DNA from: Duganella lactea
GTDB taxonomy: Bacteria > Pseudomonadota > Gammaproteobacteria > Burkholderiales > Burkholderiaceae_D
Assembly (NCBI RefSeq): GCF_009857505.1
Contig: NZ_WWCP01000006.1
Location: forward strand, 62,001-126,000
Length of the DNA: 64,000 nt
Direction: 5' to 3'
Part shown: positions 30,901-38,595 of the stretch, one piece after another
How the letters are laid out: each line of letters starts with the position of its first letter
Numbering within the stretch: position 1 is the first letter of the stretch
Program-made: the position numbers and the translations under genes
The notes under the pieces: model-generated
What the model was told of the DNA's origin: nothing
Database searches by the model: none
Seen by the model: only the letters and a program-made list of their open reading frames with translations

Positions 30901-32025
30901 CTGGACCTGATCGCCGCGCTACAGTGGGTGCGCCAGCACATCGGCGCCTTCGGCGGCGACGCCGACAACGTGACGATATTCGGCGAATCGGCGGGCGGGT
31001 TGAATGTCTACACGCTGCTGGCCAGCCCCCTGGCCAAAGGCCTGTTCCAGCGCGCCATCGCGCAGTCGCCGCTGACCACCAGCCACACGCTGGCGCAGGC
31101 GCGCCACTACCACGACGACGCCCTGCCCGGCCATGCCCTCAGCTCGCGCGAACTGCTGTGCGCCTGGCTGCAGCAGGCCGGCCGCGCCGCCAACCGCGAC
31201 GCCGCCAAGGCCTTGCTGGCCGCCATGCCGGCCAGCGAGATCGCCGCCTTCGCGCGCGGTCTGCCGCCGGAGGCACTGCTGGCGCCCGTCAAACCGGGAG
31301 CGCTGAGCTTCTACGACGCGCCGTGCGTGCTGGAGGACGGCCATGTGCTGCCGGCCATGCCGCTGGCGCGGGTGTTTGAAGACCGCCGGCGCTACCACGC
31401 GGTGCCCATCATCATCGGCACCAACCGCGACGAGTACAAGCTGTTCATGGCCAACGACCCGGCCCACGTGCATAGGCTGTTCGGCCGCATCCCGCTGATG
31501 CGCAACCGCCGCCGCTACCTGCGCGAGGCCGCGCGGCTGTCGGATTTGTGGCAGCAGAAAGGCGCGCTTCAACCGGCCAACGCCATGCTGGCCTCCGGCC
31601 ACGATGACGTCTGGGTCTACCGCTTCGACTGGGACGAGCAGGCCAGGGTGCCGCTGATCCGGCCCGACCTGCTGCTGGGCGCCGCCCATGTGCTGGAGCT
31701 GGCGTTCGTGTTCCGCGACATGGCCGGCGAGTTCGATCCGTTCCGCTGCTTCAGCGCCGCCAACCTGCCGGGAAGGATCGAAGTATCGGAGGCGATGGCC
31801 GGCTACTGGATTCAGTTCGCCCGTAACGGCCAGCCGGGCGCCGGTCCGGGCGGCGCGTTGCCCTTGTGGAAGCGCTGGAGCCGCGACGCGCGTGGCCAGC
31901 GGCTGATGGTGTTCGACACGCGCGCCGATGGCGGCACGCGCATGGCGCCACAGCCGGCGGTGACGCACGACGACGCGACCGCACCGGCCGCGCAGCTGGC
32001 GCCGGCGCTGCCGCAATGGCCGTGA
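27979..32025 (+). CDS. RND/MMPL transporter fused to type-B carboxylesterase
   Basis: One uninterrupted 1348-residue frame. Residues 1 to about 784 are an RND transporter collinear with copy 1 (AIGMSHGAQKMNGIMQD, GVGIGVDYALYVLS, final LVPALAHFLM). A proline- and glutamate-rich linker (about 785-807) leads to a carboxylesterase type B domain (about 808-1348). It has FWIHGG, the nucleophile Ser1004 in GESAGG, Glu1152 in GTNRDEYKLF and His1237 in AAHVLELAFVF, so the catalytic triad looks complete. RND C-termini are cytoplasmic, so the esterase should face the cytoplasm. In the first module the hydrolase after the transporter is a separate gene of a different family. Ester cleavage coupled to uptake is inference. 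Confidence 0.9.
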   Translation: MNTDQDLEQQPVVRRLEDFDTRSGNLGERALFNYRPLVILLCLLATIVLGYQATHIRLNASFEKMIPSAHPYVANYLANKADLNGLGNSVRVAVETGGDSIYEAGYLDTLQRMNDELFLLPGVDRPFMKSLWTPSTRWAAVTEDGLDGGTVIPDGYDGQRASLAQLRANVARSGEIGQLVAANLRSSIIFVPLLDTNPQTGLPLDYRMLSESLERIRAKYEQEGVRIHITGFAKIAGDLIAGLQQVLAFFVLAIAIAAAVLFWYTRCWRSTTLVVVCSLVAVLWQCGLLATLHYELDPYSILVPFLVFAIGMSHGAQKMNGIMQDVGRGTHRVVAARYTFRRLFAAGLTALLCDAVGFAVLATIQIKVIQDLALIASIGVAVLIFTNLVLLPVLLSYTGVSTAAAARSLQTDSGAKNGLWSFLDRFTGRRWAAVTVAASVLLGGLGYLYSLKLQVGDLDPGAPELRADSRYNRDNGFMVANYAASSDILVVMIKTPPDRCTRYDTLAKVDTLAWQLEQLPGVDATNSMAALSKLATTGYNEGNFKWYDLIPNTGALGAVQTRAPRELFNQSCSLLSLYVYLKDHKAATLTRVVDAVEAYAAANNTPEVQFQLAAGSAGIEAATNIVVKQAMHDMLFWVYGAVILLCYATFRNWRAVVVAILPLVLTSILCEVLMVVLGMGVKVATLPVIALGVGIGVDYALYVLSVMLSRMRTGDSLSAAYLHALQFTGRVVILTGVTLAVAVATWVFSPIKFQADMGILLAFMFLWNMVGALVLVPALAHFLMPRQPAPETTPEPEALLPAPDSLRHTALGDVVGREDRHHTHAWLGLPYAAPPVGPLRWRAPRPAPAWPGVWQALTCGAPAMQLGGMTLDLPPVQWGRPVGAEDCLTLNIYAPRMTPEQAPAAGLPVMFWIHGGANTAGSASTYTTLRNLAGQDNVVVVSANYRLGILGWFSLEELARDDDSAADRSGNFGTLDLIAALQWVRQHIGAFGGDADNVTIFGESAGGLNVYTLLASPLAKGLFQRAIAQSPLTTSHTLAQARHYHDDALPGHALSSRELLCAWLQQAGRAANRDAAKALLAAMPASEIAAFARGLPPEALLAPVKPGALSFYDAPCVLEDGHVLPAMPLARVFEDRRRYHAVPIIIGTNRDEYKLFMANDPAHVHRLFGRIPLMRNRRRYLREAARLSDLWQQKGALQPANAMLASGHDDVWVYRFDWDEQARVPLIRPDLLLGAAHVLELAFVFRDMAGEFDPFRCFSAANLPGRIEVSEAMAGYWIQFARNGQPGAGPGGALPLWKRWSRDARGQRLMVFDTRADGGTRMAPQPAVTHDDATAPAAQLAPALPQWP

Positions 32026-32033
32026 GCGCGGCG

Positions 32034-32492
32034 CTACAGCACCATCGCGCTCAGCGAGCGCAACACCTGGCGCAGCTGCGTCTGCAAATCGCCGCGCTGG
32101 CCGTCGTCCAGTTCGGCCAGCATGGCCTGTTCCATCTGCGCCACGGCGGCGTGGCACTGGCGCAGCAGCGCCCCGCCCTCGTCGGTCAAACGCAGGTGGA
32201 TGATGCGGCCGTGGTTGGCGTCTGGCTGGCGCGCGATCCAGCCGCGCGCCTCCATCGCCTTGACTATTTCGTTGGCCGATTGCGGCGAGATCATCGACCG
32301 TTCCGCCAGTTGGGCGTTGGACAGGCGCTGCTGCGTCTCCAGCACCGACAAGGCGGTGTACTGGGCGGCCGTCAGCCCGATCGCCCCCAGGCTGTCGCGC
32401 AGGCGGCGGCTCAGCACATGGTCGATGCGGCCGATCAGGTAGGCGACGCCGGTCGGCCGGTGCTGCGCGGTGGCGGTGTTTTTCATCGTCAT
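32034..32492 (-). CDS. MarR-family regulator of the ech-vdh-fcs operon
   Basis: A 152-residue MarR protein with helix-turn-helix at about 55-100 (LSNAQLAERSMISPQSANEIV) and wing segment RQPDANHGRIIHLRLT. It diverges from ech across a 113-base gap holding a perfect 19-base palindrome. Ferulate operons are often repressed by MarR proteins that release DNA when feruloyl- or coumaroyl-CoA binds (FerR/FerC/CouR). That role is inferred from position. It converges on the RND-esterase gene with an 8-base gap. Confidence 0.9.
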   Translation of the reverse strand: MTMKNTATAQHRPTGVAYLIGRIDHVLSRRLRDSLGAIGLTAAQYTALSVLETQQRLSNAQLAERSMISPQSANEIVKAMEARGWIARQPDANHGRIIHLRLTDEGGALLRQCHAAVAQMEQAMLAELDDGQRGDLQTQLRQVLRSLSAMVL

Positions 32493-32559
32493 TCTAAAGT
32501 TTCGTCAGCGTTTAAAAAGCGCTTGCATTTCCGGGCAAGCAGAATATATTATAAGCCAC

Positions 32560-32578
32560 ATATCAGGCAACCTGATAT
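32560..32578. promoter_or_regulatory. MarR-type operator upstream of ech
   Basis: ATATCAGGCAACCTGATAT has perfect 8-base arms around a 3-base centre. It sits 27 bases upstream of the ech ATG and 67 bases upstream of the divergent MarR start codon. Size, symmetry and position are typical of a MarR dimer site that would block both promoters. Confidence 0.7.
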
Positions 32579-32605
32579 CAACCTACCATAAAAAGTGAGA
32601 CCAAG

Positions 32606-33439
32606 ATGAGCCAATACGACAAGCGCTGGAGCACGGTGTTAGTAAATATCGAGGGCGGCATCGCCTGGGTGACGCTGAACCGTCCCGAAAAGCGCAACGC
32701 CATGAGCCCGACGCTGAACCGCGAGATGATCGACGTGCTCGAAACCCTGGAGCTGGACCCGGACGCCCAGGTGCTGGTGCTGACCGGCGCCGGTGAAAGC
32801 TGGACCGCCGGCATGGACCTGAAGGAATACTTCCGCGAGAACGACGGCAAACCGGAAATCTACCAGGAGAAGCTGCGCCGCGACTGCTCGCAATGGCAAT
32901 GGAAGCTGCTGCGCATGTACAGCAAGCCGACCATCGCCATGGTCAACGGCTGGTGCTTCGGCGGCGCCTTCTCGCCGCTGGTGGCGTGCGACCTGGCCAT
33001 CTCGGCCGACGAGGCGGTGTACGGCCTGTCCGAAATCAACTGGGGCATTCCACCGGGCAACCTGGTCAGCAAAGCCGTGGCCGACACCATGGGCCATCGC
33101 CAGGCGCTCCACTACATCATGACCGGCGACACCTTCACCGGCAAGGAAGCGGCGGCCATGGGTCTGGTCAACAAGAGCGTGCCGCTGGCCGAGCTGCGCG
33201 ACGCCACCATCGAACTGGCGCAAAAGCTCCTGGCCAAGTCGCCGACCGTGCTGCGCATCGCCAAGAACGGCTTCAAGCGCTGCCGCGAGCTGACCTGGGA
33301 GCAGAACGAGGACTACCTGTACGCCAAGGTCGACCAGTCCAACTACCGCGATCCGGAAAAAGGCCGGGCGCAGGGGCTGAAGCAGTTCCTCGACGATAAA
33401 ACCATCAAACCGGGCCTGCAAACCTACAAACGCGCATAA
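32606..33439 (+). CDS. ech: Feruloyl/4-coumaroyl-CoA hydratase-lyase
   Basis: A 277-residue crotonase-family enzyme. It converts feruloyl- or coumaroyl-CoA to vanillin or 4-hydroxybenzaldehyde plus acetyl-CoA. The N-terminal WVTLNRPEKRNAMSP, the oxyanion-hole region GESWTAGMDLKEYF and the catalytic glutamate region YGLSEINWGIPPG are those of hydroxycinnamoyl-CoA hydratase-lyases. SEINWGIPPG in particular separates them from fatty-acid hydratases. It is the first gene of a three-gene operon with vdh and fcs. A run of nine cytosines (33452-33460) lies between it and vdh. Confidence 0.93.
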   Translation: MSQYDKRWSTVLVNIEGGIAWVTLNRPEKRNAMSPTLNREMIDVLETLELDPDAQVLVLTGAGESWTAGMDLKEYFRENDGKPEIYQEKLRRDCSQWQWKLLRMYSKPTIAMVNGWCFGGAFSPLVACDLAISADEAVYGLSEINWGIPPGNLVSKAVADTMGHRQALHYIMTGDTFTGKEAAAMGLVNKSVPLAELRDATIELAQKLLAKSPTVLRIAKNGFKRCRELTWEQNEDYLYAKVDQSNYRDPEKGRAQGLKQFLDDKTIKPGLQTYKRA

Positions 33440-33479
33440 GACGCGACGCAGCCCCCCCCCATACAACAGGAGACATCAC

Positions 33480-34934
33480 ATGCTAGAAGCTCGTTTGCTG
33501 ATCGGCGGCCAGGACCTGGCCGCGTCCACCGGCGCCACGTATCAGCGCCTCAATCCCGCCACCGGCGACGCCGCCTCGGTGGCCGCCGCCGCCTCGCTGG
33601 ATGACGCCGACGCCGCCGTCGCCGCCGCGCAGGCGGCCTTCCCCGCCTGGTCGGCGACGGCGCCGGGCGAACGCCGACGTCTGCTGCTCAAGGCGGCCGA
33701 CGCGCTGGAGGCGCGCGGTCCGGAATTCATCGCGGCCGGCGTGGCCGAAGCCGGCGGCGTGCCGGGCTGGTACGGCTTCAATGTGATGCTGGCGGCCGGC
33801 ATGCTGCGCGAGGCGGCGGCACTGACCACCCAGGTGGCCGGCGAACTGATTCCGTCCGACGTGCCGGGCCTGATGGCGATGGGCGTGCGACAGGCCTGCG
33901 GCGTGGTGCTGGGCATCGCGCCATGGAACGCGCCGGTGATTCTGGGTACGCGCGCCATCGCCACGCCGCTGGCGTGCGGTAACACGGTGGTGCTCAAATC
34001 ATCCGAGGTGTGCCCGGCGCTGCACCGGCTGATCGGCCAGGTGTTCGTTGACGCCGGCTTCCCGGCCGGCGTGGTCAACGTCATCAGCAACGCGCCGCAG
34101 GACGCCGCCGCCGTGGTGGCGCGGCTGATCGCCCATCCGGCGGTCAAGCGCATCAACTTCACCGGCTCGACCAGGGTCGGCCGCGTCATCGCCCAGCAGG
34201 CGGCGCAGCACCTGAAGCCGGTGGTGCTGGAACTCGGCGGCAAGAACCCGCTGCTGATCCTCGACGACGCCGACCTCGACGAGGCGGTGCAGGCGGCCGC
34301 CTTCGGCGCCTTCTTCAACCAGGGGCAGATTTGCATGTCGACCGACCGCATCATCATCGACAACAAGATCGCCGACGCCTTCGTTGAAAAACTGCGCGTG
34401 AAAACCGCCGGTCTGCGCGCCGGCAAACCGGGCGAGGCCGGCGCGGTGTTGGGCGGCATGGTCGAACCGGCCGCCGCCGCGCGGGTGGCGGCGATGGTGG
34501 CCGACGCCCAGGCCAAGGGCGCGACGCTGGTGTGCGGCAGCGCCAAGGCGGATGGCAACGTGCTGCAACCGGCCATCATCGACCACCTGAAGGCGGATAT
34601 GCTGGCCTATCAGGAGGAATCGTTCGGCCCGATCGTCGGCATCCTGCGCGTGGACGGCGACGAGGCCGCGCTGGCCGCCGCCAACGCCAGCGAGTATGGC
34701 CTGTCGGCCGCCATCTTCAGCCGCGACGTGTCGCGCGCGCTGGCCCTGGCGCGCCGCATCGAGTCCGGCATCTGCCACATCAACAGTTCCACCGTGGCCG
34801 ACGAGGCGCAGATGCCGTTCGGCGGCGTCAAGGCCAGCGGCTACGGGCGCTTTGGCGGCAAGGCCGGCATCGCCGAATTCACCGACCTGCGCTGGATCAC
34901 CATCCAAAGCGGCCATCGCCACTATCCAGTGTAA
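33480..34934 (+). CDS. vdh: Vanillin / 4-hydroxybenzaldehyde dehydrogenase
   Basis: A 484-residue aldehyde dehydrogenase. The general-base region is LELGGKNPLLILDDADLDEA, and the catalytic cysteine lies in NQGQICMSTDRI. Length, the opening LIGGQDLAASTG and position directly after ech indicate the enzyme that oxidises the aldehyde product to vanillate or 4-hydroxybenzoate with NAD(P). CAGGAGACATCAC precedes the ATG. The stop codon TAA shares its last base with an ATG, but fcs more likely begins 15 bases later. Confidence 0.92.
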   Translation: MLEARLLIGGQDLAASTGATYQRLNPATGDAASVAAAASLDDADAAVAAAQAAFPAWSATAPGERRRLLLKAADALEARGPEFIAAGVAEAGGVPGWYGFNVMLAAGMLREAAALTTQVAGELIPSDVPGLMAMGVRQACGVVLGIAPWNAPVILGTRAIATPLACGNTVVLKSSEVCPALHRLIGQVFVDAGFPAGVVNVISNAPQDAAAVVARLIAHPAVKRINFTGSTRVGRVIAQQAAQHLKPVVLELGGKNPLLILDDADLDEAVQAAAFGAFFNQGQICMSTDRIIIDNKIADAFVEKLRVKTAGLRAGKPGEAGAVLGGMVEPAAAARVAAMVADAQAKGATLVCGSAKADGNVLQPAIIDHLKADMLAYQEESFGPIVGILRVDGDEAALAAANASEYGLSAAIFSRDVSRALALARRIESGICHINSSTVADEAQMPFGGVKASGYGRFGGKAGIAEFTDLRWITIQSGHRHYPV

Positions 34935-34948
34935 TGAAGGAGCGTGCC

Positions 34949-36823
34949 ATGACGCAGCTCCCCACTACCGCCGGCGTGACGCTGGACCTTTCTCGCTACC
35001 GGCCGGTGCGCGTGGGCAGCGCGCCGGTGCGGGTCGCGGCGGACGCCGAGGGCAACTGGCGCCTGCGCTCGGAAGAGCCGCTGGGGCCTTACCCGGACCG
35101 CATCACCGATTGCCTGGTGCGCGGCGCCGCCGCCCATCCGGAACGCACGCTGGCGGCCCGGCGCGGTGTCGACGGCGCCTGGCAGCACATCAGCTACGGC
35201 CAGATGCTGATACAGGCGCGCGCGATCGGCCAGGCGCTGCTTGATCGCGGGCTGTCGGCCGAACGGCCGCTGATGATCTTGTCCGGCAACGACCTGGCGC
35301 ACCTGCAACTGGCGCTGGGCGCGCTGTACGCCGGCATTCCGTACTGCCCGGTGTCGCCGGCCGCCTCCGCCGCCGCCAATGACTACACCAAGCTGTCCTA
35401 CTTCGTGCGCCAGCTGACGCCCGGCATGGTCTACGCCAGCAACGGCAGCGTCTGTGCGCAGGCGCTGGCGGCGGCGGTGCCGTCCGAGGTCGAAGTGGTG
35501 ATCGACCAGGGCGACGCCGGCCGCGCCGCCACGCCGCTGGCGGCCTTGCTGGCCACGACGCCGTCCACGGTGGACGCGGTCAACGCCGGCGTCGGCCCGG
35601 ACACCATCGCCAAGTTCCTGTTCACCTCCGGCTCGACCAAGCTGCCCAAGGCGGTGATCACCACCCAGCGCATGCTGTGCGCCAACCAGCAAATGCTGCT
35701 GCAAACCTTCCCGGTGTTCGGCGACAAGCCGCCGGTGCTGCTCGACTGGCTGCCATGGAGCCACACTTTCGGCGGCAGCCACAATGTCGGCATCGCGCTG
35801 TACAACGGCGGCAGCTACTACCTCGACGACGGCAAGCCCACCGCGCGCGACTTCGCCACCACGGTGCGCAACCTGAAGGAAATCGCGCCGACCGTGTTCT
35901 TCAACGTGCCCAAGGGCTGGGAGCTGCTGACCGCCGCGCTGCAGGACGATGCGGAACTGTGCCGGCATTTCTTCTCGCAGATGGAGCTGTTCTTCTTCGC
36001 CGGCGCCGGCTTGTCGCAGGCGGCGTGGGACGCATTGGAACGGGTCAGCGAACGCCATTGCGGGCAGCGTATCCGCATCATGGCCGGGCTGGGCATGACC
36101 GAGACCGCGCCCTCCTCCACCTTCACCACCGGTCCGGTGATGATGGCCGGCTACGTCGGGCTGCCGGCGCCGGCCTGCGAAGTGAAGCTGGCGCCGGTGG
36201 ACGGCAAGTACGAGGTGCGCTTCCGCGGACCGCACGTGATGCCCGGCTACTGGCGCGCGCCGGAAGCGACCGCCGCGGCCTTCGACGAGGAAGGCTACTA
36301 CTGCAGCGGCGACGCGGTGCGCTTTGTCGATCCGGCACAGCCAGAGCTAGGGTTGATGTTCGACGGCCGCCTGGCCGAGGACTTCAAGCTCAGCACCGGC
36401 ACCTTCGTCAGCGTCGGACCGCTGCGCGCGCGCGTCATCAGCAGCGGCGCGCCGTATATTCAGGACGTGGTGGTGGCGGGCATCAACCGCGACAACATCG
36501 GCTTGCTGGTGTTTCCACAGCTGGAGCGTTGCCGCGCGCTGGCCGGGCTGGGCGAAGATGCCAGCGTGGCCGAGGTGCTGTCCAGCGTGGCGGTCGGCCG
36601 TGAGTTCCGCCAGTTGCTGACGCAACTGAACGCCAGCGCCACCGGATCGGCCTCGCACATCGCGCGCCTGCTGCTGCTGGCGGAAGCGCCTTCGGTGCAG
36701 GCGGGCGAGCAGACCGACAAGGGCTCGATCAATCAGCGCGTGGTACTGGAGCGCCGCGCCGCGCTGGTGGAAGCCATGTATGACGGCGTAACACCGCCGG
36801 GCTGCGTGCTGCTGGAAGCCTAA
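34949..36823 (+). CDS. fcs: Feruloyl-CoA synthetase
   Basis: A 624-residue adenylate-forming ligase that activates ferulate or coumarate with ATP and CoA. The P-loop-like A3 motif is LFTSGSTKLPKAV, and GLGMTETAPSS is the A5 motif, placed as in the feruloyl-CoA synthase subgroup, which is longer than most acyl-CoA ligases. It lacks a strong C-terminal lysine motif typical of short ligases; the end reads SVQAGEQTDKGSINQRVVL, where the Lys lies in DKGSINQ. AAGGAG six bases before the ATG sets the start. It is the first enzyme of the pathway but the last gene of the operon. Confidence 0.92.
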   Translation: MTQLPTTAGVTLDLSRYRPVRVGSAPVRVAADAEGNWRLRSEEPLGPYPDRITDCLVRGAAAHPERTLAARRGVDGAWQHISYGQMLIQARAIGQALLDRGLSAERPLMILSGNDLAHLQLALGALYAGIPYCPVSPAASAAANDYTKLSYFVRQLTPGMVYASNGSVCAQALAAAVPSEVEVVIDQGDAGRAATPLAALLATTPSTVDAVNAGVGPDTIAKFLFTSGSTKLPKAVITTQRMLCANQQMLLQTFPVFGDKPPVLLDWLPWSHTFGGSHNVGIALYNGGSYYLDDGKPTARDFATTVRNLKEIAPTVFFNVPKGWELLTAALQDDAELCRHFFSQMELFFFAGAGLSQAAWDALERVSERHCGQRIRIMAGLGMTETAPSSTFTTGPVMMAGYVGLPAPACEVKLAPVDGKYEVRFRGPHVMPGYWRAPEATAAAFDEEGYYCSGDAVRFVDPAQPELGLMFDGRLAEDFKLSTGTFVSVGPLRARVISSGAPYIQDVVVAGINRDNIGLLVFPQLERCRALAGLGEDASVAEVLSSVAVGREFRQLLTQLNASATGSASHIARLLLLAEAPSVQAGEQTDKGSINQRVVLERRAALVEAMYDGVTPPGCVLLEA

Positions 36824-36828
36824 ACCGG

Positions 36829-36865
36829 CCTGCCCCGCGCGCGACAGCGATGCGCGCGGGGCAGG
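36829..36865. terminator. Bidirectional hairpin terminator between fcs and pectate lyase
   Basis: A perfect 14-base-pair GC-rich stem (CCTGCCCCGCGCGC with its complement) closes a 9-base loop. It is followed on the plus strand by TATTCCTTCCTTCTT. It lies in the 55-base gap between two convergent genes and can stop both transcripts. Confidence 0.8.
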
Positions 36866-36878
36866 TATTCCTTCCTTC

Positions 36879-38057
36879 TTAATTCACAGTCAGCTTGCCG
36901 GTGCCGGCGTTGTTGAGCACCGATTGCTTGACCGCCGACGCGTTCAGCAGCGTCGCGCTGTAGGGCACGGTCCAGCCAACCGAGGTGCTGAAGCTGCAGG
37001 CGCCACCGGCCGTCAGCGCGGCGCCGTTCAGCAACGAGCCGCTATCGGTGGCGGCGCCGGTCTTGCTCGACGAGCCCGGATTGGTCATGATGTCAGCGCA
37101 CTTGCTGGCGCCGACGATATCAAACGCGTTGTTCTGCGAAATGATCTTGGCCTTGTACGCCACGCCAATGCTGTACTGGTGGCGGTACACCGGATGCGAA
37201 CGCGACCCCTCGAAGTAGTTGTTGTAGATGTGGACCTTGCCGAAGCGGACCCGCGGCGCGCGCTCGGCCACATTCAGGAAGTGGTTGTTGTTGAAGGTGA
37301 CCGTGAGATGGCCTTCATCAGTGGTCTTGCTGTCGGAAGAACCGATCAGGTTATTCTTCTCGTGCAGCTCGAAGCGGTTGTTGGAAATGGTGATGTAGTC
37401 GGAACCATTCTTGACGTCCAGCGCACCGTCGTGGCACTGCTTGAGCTTGCCATTCTGGGTCGGCAGCTTGTCATCGGTCTTCGGCGCGTCGGTGAACGCG
37501 TTGTGGTCGATCCAGACGTTTTTCGAATTCAGCACGGTGATGCCGTCGTACTCCGAATTCCAGTTGCCGGCGCTGCCGTCGTTCGGGTCCCACACCGGGT
37601 TGATTGAGCAGGGATTGACGATATTGAGGTTGCGGATGATGACATTCTGCACGCCGTTCAGCACCAGGTTAGCGTTGACCAGCTTGGTGTCGCTGCCCAT
37701 GCCGATCAGCGTGGTATTGCTGCCGAGCTTGACCTGGATGCGCTGGCTCTCGTCGGCGGCGCTGCTGAAGGCGCCGCCATTGTCCGCCGCCGCCATGTCG
37801 ACCGTGCCGTAGAGCTTGATGATTTTCGGCTTGTCGCCCTGAGCCTTGACGGCGGCCAGCAGCTGCGAGGCGGAGTTGATTTTATAGATGGCCGTCGAGG
37901 CCGCCGCCGCGCCGCCGGTAGTGCCGCCGTTCTGGCCGGCCCAGCCGGTGGAAGGCGCACTCTCCACACTGGCATCGGCCGCCGAAGCGGTCTGCACACT
38001 AGCCGCAGCCCAGCACAGCGTGATCGCGCCAAGCAGCGCGTTACGTTTGAAATTCAT
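36879..38057 (-). CDS. Secreted pectate lyase, polysaccharide lyase family 1
   Basis: A 392-residue secreted enzyme with a signal peptide ending TASAADA (about residue 27). A Ser/Thr/Gly/Ala-rich stretch follows, then a parallel beta-helix. PL1 landmarks are WIDHNAF, LDVKNGSDYITISNNRF and the arginine-containing RAPRVRFGKVHIYNNYFEG. It cleaves polygalacturonate by beta-elimination. The plus-strand operon before it ends at a shared terminator. Two 17-base direct repeats upstream may be regulator sites. It fits a plant-associated lifestyle but is metabolically separate from the aromatic genes. Confidence 0.92.
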   Translation of the reverse strand: MNFKRNALLGAITLCWAAASVQTASAADASVESAPSTGWAGQNGGTTGGAAAASTAIYKINSASQLLAAVKAQGDKPKIIKLYGTVDMAAADNGGAFSSAADESQRIQVKLGSNTTLIGMGSDTKLVNANLVLNGVQNVIIRNLNIVNPCSINPVWDPNDGSAGNWNSEYDGITVLNSKNVWIDHNAFTDAPKTDDKLPTQNGKLKQCHDGALDVKNGSDYITISNNRFELHEKNNLIGSSDSKTTDEGHLTVTFNNNHFLNVAERAPRVRFGKVHIYNNYFEGSRSHPVYRHQYSIGVAYKAKIISQNNAFDIVGASKCADIMTNPGSSSKTGAATDSGSLLNGAALTAGGACSFSTSVGWTVPYSATLLNASAVKQSVLNNAGTGKLTVN

Positions 38058-38101
38058 GGTTGTCCCCTTTTTGATTATTAAAATGAAATATAGCGGCAGT
38101 G

Positions 38102-38138
38102 AAAGTCATCCTACAACCGCTAAAGTCATCATACAACC
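38102..38138 (-). promoter_or_regulatory. Tandem 17-base repeats upstream of the pectate lyase gene
   Basis: AAAGTCATCCTACAACC (38102-38118) and AAAGTCATCATACAACC (38122-38138) differ at one base. They start exactly 20 bases apart, about two helix turns. They lie 45-81 bases upstream of the pectate lyase ATG, so a regulator binding both on one DNA face is likely. The regulator is unknown. Confidence 0.5.
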
Positions 38139-38332
38139 AGTCCGGGTTTTAATCGACAAATCCGTGCATCCGTTGCTTAAACGCTACGGATGACGACAAG
38201 TCATCACATCACAAAGGGGAAGTGGTACGACGTGGCTGAGAGTCGTGTTGGTGGACGGGCTGATCCAATCATCAGCCCGCTCGTTTCATGTGCGCAGCGT
38301 CAGCAACAGCTCATCTAAGCGCTCAAGGGTAG
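38139..38332. other. Intergenic DNA left of the IS21-like element
   Basis: No gene is supported here. The only structure seen is a 9-base-pair hairpin, CGGGCTGAT with its complement around a 6-base loop, at 38256-38279. It could be a weak terminator or remnant. The final GTAG (38329-38332) is the left copy of the target duplication of the adjacent element. Confidence 0.5.
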
Positions 38333-38595
38333 TGAGTATTCTCATCAAGCCGGACACTCATTCTCATCTCAAGCCGGACACCCAGTGGCACTTGAAGTCG
38401 GACACCTGTTGGCATGACAAGCCGGACAGCGATCCTCCTATCCGGACACCGTCAAGTAGCAAATGATACGCAGGCCTGCCCTCCTCGTCGAATTGTGGGA
38501 ATGTGTGATATTTTCATTTCAGCAAGCTGGTATCCTGTTGCCTTGGGCCGAGATCGGCCAGAAGCTGTCATAGACACCATAAATTAAATTCAAGC

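Noticed and set aside
38256..38279. Hairpin as an intrinsic terminator
   Set aside because: The 9-base-pair stem is perfect, but neither side has a proper T-run and no gene ends nearby, so it is left as an unexplained structure.
38343..38450. Regularly spaced CCGGAC-containing repeats as a CRISPR array
   Set aside because: The units are short and imperfect, spaced only 20-24 bases, and are mirrored in inverted orientation at 39138-39211. No cas gene is near. They are transposon end repeats.
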